Origin: 66-474 sp051962095
Lineage (GTDB): Bacteria > Pseudomonadota > Gammaproteobacteria > Xanthomonadales > Rhodanobacteraceae
Direction of reading: 5' to 3'
Length of the DNA: 9,729 bases
Assembly: GCA_051962095.1 (NCBI GenBank)
Contig: JBQCCP010000185.1
Coordinates: 1-9,729 of the forward strand
Shown here: one piece after another, positions 6,359-9,729 of the stretch
Position numbering within the stretch: position 1 is the first letter of the stretch
Layout: the number at the start of each line of letters is the position of its first letter
Notes under the pieces: generated by a model
Databases searched by the model: none
Told to the model about the DNA's origin: nothing
Seen by the model: the letters and a program-made list of their open reading frames with translations, nothing else
Program-made: the position numbers and the translations under genes

Positions 6359-6577
6359 ATGGCCAAAGACGACGTCATCGAAATGGAAGGCACGGTGCAG
6401 GAAACCCTGCCCAACACCATGTTCCGCGTGCAACTGGAAAACGGGCACGTCGTCACCGCGCACATCTCGGGCCGCATGCGCAAGCACTACATCCGCATCC
6501 TCACCGGCGACAAGGTCAAGGTGGAAATGACGCCGTACGACCTGACCAAGGGACGCATCACCTACCGCATGCGCTGA
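6359..6577 (+). CDS. infA: Translation initiation factor IF-1
   Basis: IF-1 is a one-domain OB-fold protein that occupies the ribosomal A site of the 30S subunit and helps IF-2 and IF-3 during initiation. The product is 72 residues, the family's exact usual length. It has the near-invariant core: KDDVIEMEGTV (3-13), ETLPNTMFRVQLENGH (15-30), AHISGRMRKHYIRIL (34-48), GDKVKVEMTPYDLTKGRI (50-67) and the end TYRMR. The ATG at 6359 is fixed by family alignment; the open frame extends upstream but without family similarity, and there is no strong Shine-Dalgarno. It stands alone on the plus strand, diverging from the FHA gene and converging on clpA, and is followed by a strong terminator. The infA-clpA neighbourhood is common in proteobacteria. 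Confidence 0.98.
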   Translation: MAKDDVIEMEGTVQETLPNTMFRVQLENGHVVTAHISGRMRKHYIRILTGDKVKVEMTPYDLTKGRITYRMR

Positions 6578-6601
6578 CGCGGCGGTGCTCGATCCGCACA
6601 G

Positions 6602-6634
6602 GAATACGGCGGCCCAAGGGCCGCCGTATTCTTT
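6602..6634 (+). terminator. Intrinsic terminator of infA, between convergent infA and clpA
   Basis: A perfect 14-base-pair inverted repeat, GAATACGGCGGCCC (6602-6615) and its complement (6618-6631), is separated by just AA and followed by TTT on the plus strand. It begins 24 bases after the infA stop. On the minus strand it lies 20 bases past the clpA stop; the stem would form there too but no T tract follows, so it is best for infA and may protect or partly terminate clpA mRNA. Confidence 0.85.
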
Positions 6635-6651
6635 CCGCGCTTGCACGCCGG

Positions 6652-8928
6652 CTACTCGACAACGGCCGGCAGCTTTTCCGCCGATGCGGTGTCGACCGCC
6701 AGCTCTCCGTCGCGCACGTCCAGGCTCACCTTGCCGCCATCGGCGAGCTTGCCGAACAGCAACTCGTCGGCGATCGCGCGCTTGACCTTGTCCTGGATCA
6801 GCCGCGCCATCGGCCGCGCACCCATCTGCTGGTCGAAGCCGTGCTCGGCCAGCCAGCGACGTGCCTCGGCGGTCACGTTCAGGCTCACGCGTTTTTCCTG
6901 CAACTGGGTTTCCAGCTCGATCAGGAACTTGTCGACCACCCGCAGGATGTGTTCGAAATCCAGCGCCTTGAACTGCACCACCGCGTCCAGGCGGTTGCGG
7001 AACTCCGGGGTGAAGGTGCGGCGGATCACTTCCATCGCGTCGCTGGCGTGTTCCTGTTCCAGGAAGCCGATGCTGCGGCGCGACGCCTGCCGTGCGCCCG
7101 CGTTGGTGGTCATCACCAGGATCACATTGCGGAAATTCGCCTCGCGCCCATTGGTGTCGGTCAGCACGCCGTGGTCCATCACCTGCAACAGGATGTTGAA
7201 CAGGTCCGGATGCGCCTTTTCGATCTCGTCCAGCAGCAGCACGCAATGCGGATGCTTGACCACCGATTCGGTCAGCAGGCCGCCCTGGTCGAAGCCGACA
7301 TAGCCCGGCGGCGCGCCGATCAGGCGCGACACCGAGTGCGGTTCCATGTACTCGGACATGTCGAAGCGCACCAGCTCGATCCCGAGCTGCAGCGCGAGTT
7401 GCCGCGTAACCTCGGTCTTGCCCACGCCGGTTGGGCCCGCGAACAGGAAGTTGCCGATCGGCTTGTTGGCGTCGCCCAGTCCCGAGCGCGCCATCTTGAT
7501 CGCGGACGCCAGCGTGTCGATAGCCTGATCCTGACCGAAGATCACCATCTTCAGGTTGCGATCCAGGTTGCGCAGCACGTCGCGGTCGGAAGCCGACACC
7601 TGCTTCTGCGGGATGCGTGCCATCCGCGCGACGATGTATTCGACCTCGCCCACGTCGACCTTGCCGGTGCGCTTGTCCTCGGGCAACAGGCGCTGGTGCG
7701 CGCCGGCCTCGTCGATTACGTCGATGGCCTTGTCGGGGAGCAGCCGATCGGGAATGTGTTTCACGGACAGATCGACCGCAGCCTGCAGCGCCTCGTCGCT
7801 GTAGGTGACGCTGTGATGTTCCTCGAAGCGGGATTTCAGGCCTTTCAGGATTTCCACGCTGTCGGCCACGGACGGCTCGACCACGTCGATCTTCTGGAAG
7901 CGCCGCGCCAGTGCACGATCCTTTTCGAACACGCCGCGGAATTCCTGGAAGGTGGTCGAACCGATGCAACGCAGCTCACCCGATGCCAGCACCGGCTTGA
8001 TCAGGTTGGACGCGTCCATGGTGCCGCCCGACGCGGAGCCCGCACCGATGATGGTGTGGATCTCGTCGACGAACAGGATCGCGTGCGGGTCCTTCTTCAA
8101 TTGCGCGATCACGGCTTTGAGCCGCTTCTCGAAATCGCCGCGGTACTTGGTGCCCGCGACCAGCGCACCGAGGTCCAGCGCCCAGATGGTGGCCTCTTCC
8201 AGCACCGCGGGCACGTTGCCCTCGACAATGCGGCGCGCCAGGCCCTCGGCCAGCGCCGTCTTGCCCACGCCCGATTCGCCGACGTACAGCGGGTTGTTCT
8301 TGCGCCGGCGGCACAGCACCTGGATCGTGCGCTCGATCTCTTCCTCGCGGCCGATCAGAGGGTCGATCTTGCCTTCGGCCGCGCGCTCGTTGAGGTTGGT
8401 CGCGTATTCGACCAGCGCGTTGTCCTTGTCCTTGCCTTCCGGCTCGGCTTCGGCGCCGGCTTCGCCCGCCGCCGAGGCGGCGTCGGACTCGTGGCCGATC
8501 TTGGCGATGCCATGCGAAACGTAATTGACGACGTCCAGCCGCTCGACTTCCTGCTGGTGCAGGAAGTACACGGCGTGGGAATCCTTTTCGCCGAATATCG
8601 CGACCAGGACATTCGCGCCGGTCACTTCCTTCCGGCCCGACGACTGCACGTGGTACACGGCGCGCTGCAGCACGCGCTGGAAACCCAGCGTGGGTTGCGT
8701 GTCGCGCTCGTCGCCCGAGGGCAGCACCGGCACCGTTTCGGTGATGATGGAGCGAAGGTCTTTCGCGAGCTTGTCGATGTCGGCGCCGCAGCCGCGCAGG
8801 ACGGCCGCCGCCGTGGGGTTGGCCAGCAGCGCGAGCAGCAGGTGTTCCACGGTCATGAATTCGTGGCGCTGTTCGCGGGCCTCCTTGTAGCACTGGCCGA
8901 TGGTGAATTCGAGGTCCTTGCTGAACAT
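6652..8928 (-). CDS. clpA: ATP-dependent Clp protease ATP-binding subunit ClpA
   Basis: Hexameric AAA+ unfoldase that feeds substrates, including N-degron proteins delivered by ClpS, into the ClpP peptidase in the cytosol. The 758-residue protein matches E. coli ClpA in length. Layout: Clp N-domain double repeat (about 1-145), an Ala/Glu/Gly-rich linker (147-170), D1 with Walker A GESGVGKT (217-224) and Walker B ILFVDE (284-289), then D2 with Walker A GPTGVGKT (498-505), Walker B VLLLDE (563-568) and sensor TTNAG (607-611). The ClpP-docking loop is Ile-Gly-Phe at 620-622, where E. coli ClpA as I recall it has Ile-Gly-Leu. The C-terminus ends in AVVE and lacks the His/Ala-rich tail of E. coli ClpA. 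The ATG at 8928 follows GGAG about ten bases away. It lies 43 bases after clpS, so the two are one operon. clpP is not in the window. Confidence 0.97.
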   Translation of the reverse strand: MFSKDLEFTIGQCYKEAREQRHEFMTVEHLLLALLANPTAAAVLRGCGADIDKLAKDLRSIITETVPVLPSGDERDTQPTLGFQRVLQRAVYHVQSSGRKEVTGANVLVAIFGEKDSHAVYFLHQQEVERLDVVNYVSHGIAKIGHESDAASAAGEAGAEAEPEGKDKDNALVEYATNLNERAAEGKIDPLIGREEEIERTIQVLCRRRKNNPLYVGESGVGKTALAEGLARRIVEGNVPAVLEEATIWALDLGALVAGTKYRGDFEKRLKAVIAQLKKDPHAILFVDEIHTIIGAGSASGGTMDASNLIKPVLASGELRCIGSTTFQEFRGVFEKDRALARRFQKIDVVEPSVADSVEILKGLKSRFEEHHSVTYSDEALQAAVDLSVKHIPDRLLPDKAIDVIDEAGAHQRLLPEDKRTGKVDVGEVEYIVARMARIPQKQVSASDRDVLRNLDRNLKMVIFGQDQAIDTLASAIKMARSGLGDANKPIGNFLFAGPTGVGKTEVTRQLALQLGIELVRFDMSEYMEPHSVSRLIGAPPGYVGFDQGGLLTESVVKHPHCVLLLDEIEKAHPDLFNILLQVMDHGVLTDTNGREANFRNVILVMTTNAGARQASRRSIGFLEQEHASDAMEVIRRTFTPEFRNRLDAVVQFKALDFEHILRVVDKFLIELETQLQEKRVSLNVTAEARRWLAEHGFDQQMGARPMARLIQDKVKRAIADELLFGKLADGGKVSLDVRDGELAVDTASAEKLPAVVE

Positions 8929-8953
8929 TGCTTTGGGGTCTCCGGATCTCTTT

Positions 8954-8968
8954 CCCCCGATATGGGGG
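8954..8968 (-). other. C5/G5 hairpin between clpS and clpA
   Basis: On the minus strand CCCCC-ATATC-GGGGG forms a five-base-pair all-GC stem in the 43-base gap, 3 bases after the clpS stop and about 25 bases before the clpA start. No T tract follows, so it is not an obvious terminator. It may be an mRNA processing or stability element that sets the ClpS:ClpA ratio (inference). Confidence 0.4.
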
Positions 8969-8971
8969 CGG

Positions 8972-9304
8972 TTACAACTTTTCCATCGTGCAAAGCAGTG
9001 GATGCTGGTGCACGCGCGAGAATTCGTTCACCTGCGCCACCTTGCTTTCCGCGACTTCGCGGCTGAACACGCCACAAACGCCCTTGCCCCGGGTGTGCAC
9101 GTGCAACATCACCTGCGTCGCACGTTCACGCGCCATGTTGAAAAATGTCTCCAGAACCACCACCACGAACTCCATTGGCGTGTAATCGTCGTTCAACAGC
9201 ACCACCTGGTACAGCGGGGGTCGCGCGGTCTCCGGCCGGCTGGTTTCCACCACCACGCCATGTTCGCGTTCGGTTTCGTTGTCGACGGTTTTTCCTGCTG
9301 TCAT
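8972..9304 (-). CDS. clpS: ATP-dependent Clp protease adaptor ClpS
   Basis: Small adaptor that binds bulky N-terminal residues (Leu, Phe, Tyr, Trp) of N-degron substrates and hands them to ClpA. The 110-residue product has a flexible N-terminal extension (1-30) and the folded core: YQVVLLNDDYTPMEFV (32-47) with the N-degron pocket residues Asn38, Asp39 and Asp40, then MLHVHTRGKGVCGVF (66-80) with the pocket His70, EVAESKVAQVNEFSR (83-97) and HPLLCTMEKL at the end. In FVVVVL (46-51) the position that is Asp in E. coli (FVIDVL) is Val. The ATG at 9304 fits family length; the open frame continues upstream without similarity. It is first in the clpS-clpA operon and divergent from the nudJ-like gene across 109 bases. 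Confidence 0.95.
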   Translation of the reverse strand: MTAGKTVDNETEREHGVVVETSRPETARPPLYQVVLLNDDYTPMEFVVVVLETFFNMARERATQVMLHVHTRGKGVCGVFSREVAESKVAQVNEFSRVHQHPLLCTMEKL

Positions 9305-9327
9305 GGGGTCTTCGACTTTTCGGCCCG

Positions 9328-9333
9328 AGTATA
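9328..9333 (-). promoter_or_regulatory. Probable -10 element of clpS-clpA
   Basis: TATACT on the minus strand (5 of 6 to TATAAT) lies 23 bases before the clpS ATG, giving a leader of about 16 bases. No clear -35 is found at 16-18 bases (CGCTTG at 17). Confidence 0.4.
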
Positions 9334-9379
9334 TGCCGTGAATCGCGGGCAAGCGATGGCGGGACGTCACACCAGATGA

Positions 9380-9388
9380 TGGCAAAAT
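9380..9388 (+). promoter_or_regulatory. Likely extended -10 promoter of the nudJ-like gene
   Basis: TGG-CAAAAT, part of the 11-mer TGGCAAAATGT that also precedes infA. It lies 25 bases before the ATG at 9414, predicting a short leader of about 19 bases. If it is the promoter, the in-frame ATG at 9387 cannot be the start. Confidence 0.4.
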
Positions 9389-9413
9389 GTCGCAATTTCC
9401 AGTGCAAGGCCTC

Positions 9414-9729
9414 ATGGGCAACCTGACTGCCATGGACGAACTGACCGCCGCGCCGGAGCGCGCCGACATCTGGTGCCCCCACGTCACGGTGGCCTGCGTG
9501 ATCGCCGACGGCGACCGTTTCCTGATGGTCGAGGAGAATATCCGGGGCGAGCTGCGCTTCAACCAGCCCGCCGGACACCTCGAGGACGACGAAACCCTGG
9601 CCGCCGCCGCCTGTCGCGAAACCCTGGAGGAAACCGGCTGGAAGGTCGCGCTGGACCATTTCATCGGCGTGCAGCAATGGCACAGTCCCGTGCACGACCA
9701 TCACATCGTGCGGTTCGCGTTTGCCGGCC
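9414..9729 (+). CDS. nudJ: Nudix hydrolase, NudJ/YmfB-like (5' part, runs off right edge)
   Basis: Nudix enzymes split nucleoside diphosphates linked to another group. NudJ of E. coli acts on nucleoside di- and triphosphates and on the thiamine precursor HMP pyrophosphate. The 105 visible residues contain PHVTVACVIADGDRFLMVEE (22-41), FNQPAGHLE (49-57) and a perfect Nudix box, G-x5-E-x7-REUxEExGU, at 54-76 with catalytic Glu69, Glu72 and Glu73. QQWHSPVHDHHIVRFAF follows. The PHVTVACV and NQPAGHLE wording is that of NudJ rather than MutT or RppH. Starts possible in frame are ATG 9387, 9414 and 9432; I chose 9414, preceded by AAGG four bases away and downstream of a candidate -10. In many proteobacteria mnmA (tRNA 2-thiouridylase) follows nudJ, but that lies beyond the window. 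Confidence 0.88.
   Translation, partial: MGNLTAMDELTAAPERADIWCPHVTVACVIADGDRFLMVEENIRGELRFNQPAGHLEDDETLAAAACRETLEETGWKVALDHFIGVQQWHSPVHDHHIVRFAFAG

Noticed and set aside
6172..9066. A 964-codon open frame on the plus strand opposite clpA and across infA
   Set aside because: It is in codon register with clpA on the other strand, so stops would require TTA, CTA or TCA codons in clpA, which are rare in GC-rich genes. The translation is His/Arg/Ala/Leu-rich with no family wording, while clpA and infA are unmistakable.
9361..9372. GACGTC palindrome and TGTGA half-site in the clpS-nudJ gap as a regulator site
   Set aside because: Only a half-site without a matching TCACA at proper spacing; too little to name an operator.
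8972..9664. Extended 230-codon reading of clpS with a 120-residue N-terminal part
   Set aside because: The upstream part has no ClpS similarity, overlaps the nudJ-like gene antisense and lacks a proper start context; the family length is reached from the ATG at 9304.

Overview
The window is a gene-dense, GC-rich stretch of bacterial chromosome. It holds nine protein-coding genes and no RNA genes, insertion sequences or CRISPR. The gene content (cmk-rpsA downstream of aroA and serC; clpS-clpA beside infA and a nudJ-type Nudix gene) points to a gammaproteobacterium. The wording of AroA, ClpS and IF-1 as I recall those families suggests the Xanthomonadales (Xanthomonas, Lysobacter, Rhodanobacter relatives). 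That placement is inference from memory, not a search.

Region 1 (1-6163, all minus strand) reads FHA-domain membrane protein > serC > hisC > aroA > cmk > rpsA. Spacings are 31 bp, a 14-base overlap, 8 bp, 28 bp and 141 bp. This looks like one transcription unit of the 'serC-aroA supraoperon' kind, joining serine/PLP biosynthesis, an aminotransferase, the shikimate pathway, CMP kinase and ribosomal protein S1. pheA (and tyrA), which sit between serC and aroA in Pseudomonas-type versions, are absent. The 141-base cmk-rpsA gap holds four small hairpins, and a plausible rpsA promoter lies inside cmk. rpsA runs off the left edge.

Region 2 (6164-6651) is a 195-bp divergent promoter region, then infA (translation initiation factor IF-1) on the plus strand. 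It ends in a strong 14-bp-stem terminator that lies between infA and the convergent clpA.

Region 3 (6652-9304, minus strand) is the clpS-clpA operon: the N-degron adaptor followed by the AAA+ unfoldase that works with ClpP. A C5/G5 hairpin lies between the two genes. Diverging from clpS on the plus strand is the 5' part of a nudJ-like Nudix hydrolase, cut by the right edge. infA and nudJ share an identical 11-base extended -10 element.

Overall this is core housekeeping DNA. I see no defence system, prophage or novel multi-gene system. The points most worth a second look are the serC/hisC junction without pheA, the FHA protein with degenerate phospho-binding residues, the AroA motif mixture and the rpsA leader architecture.
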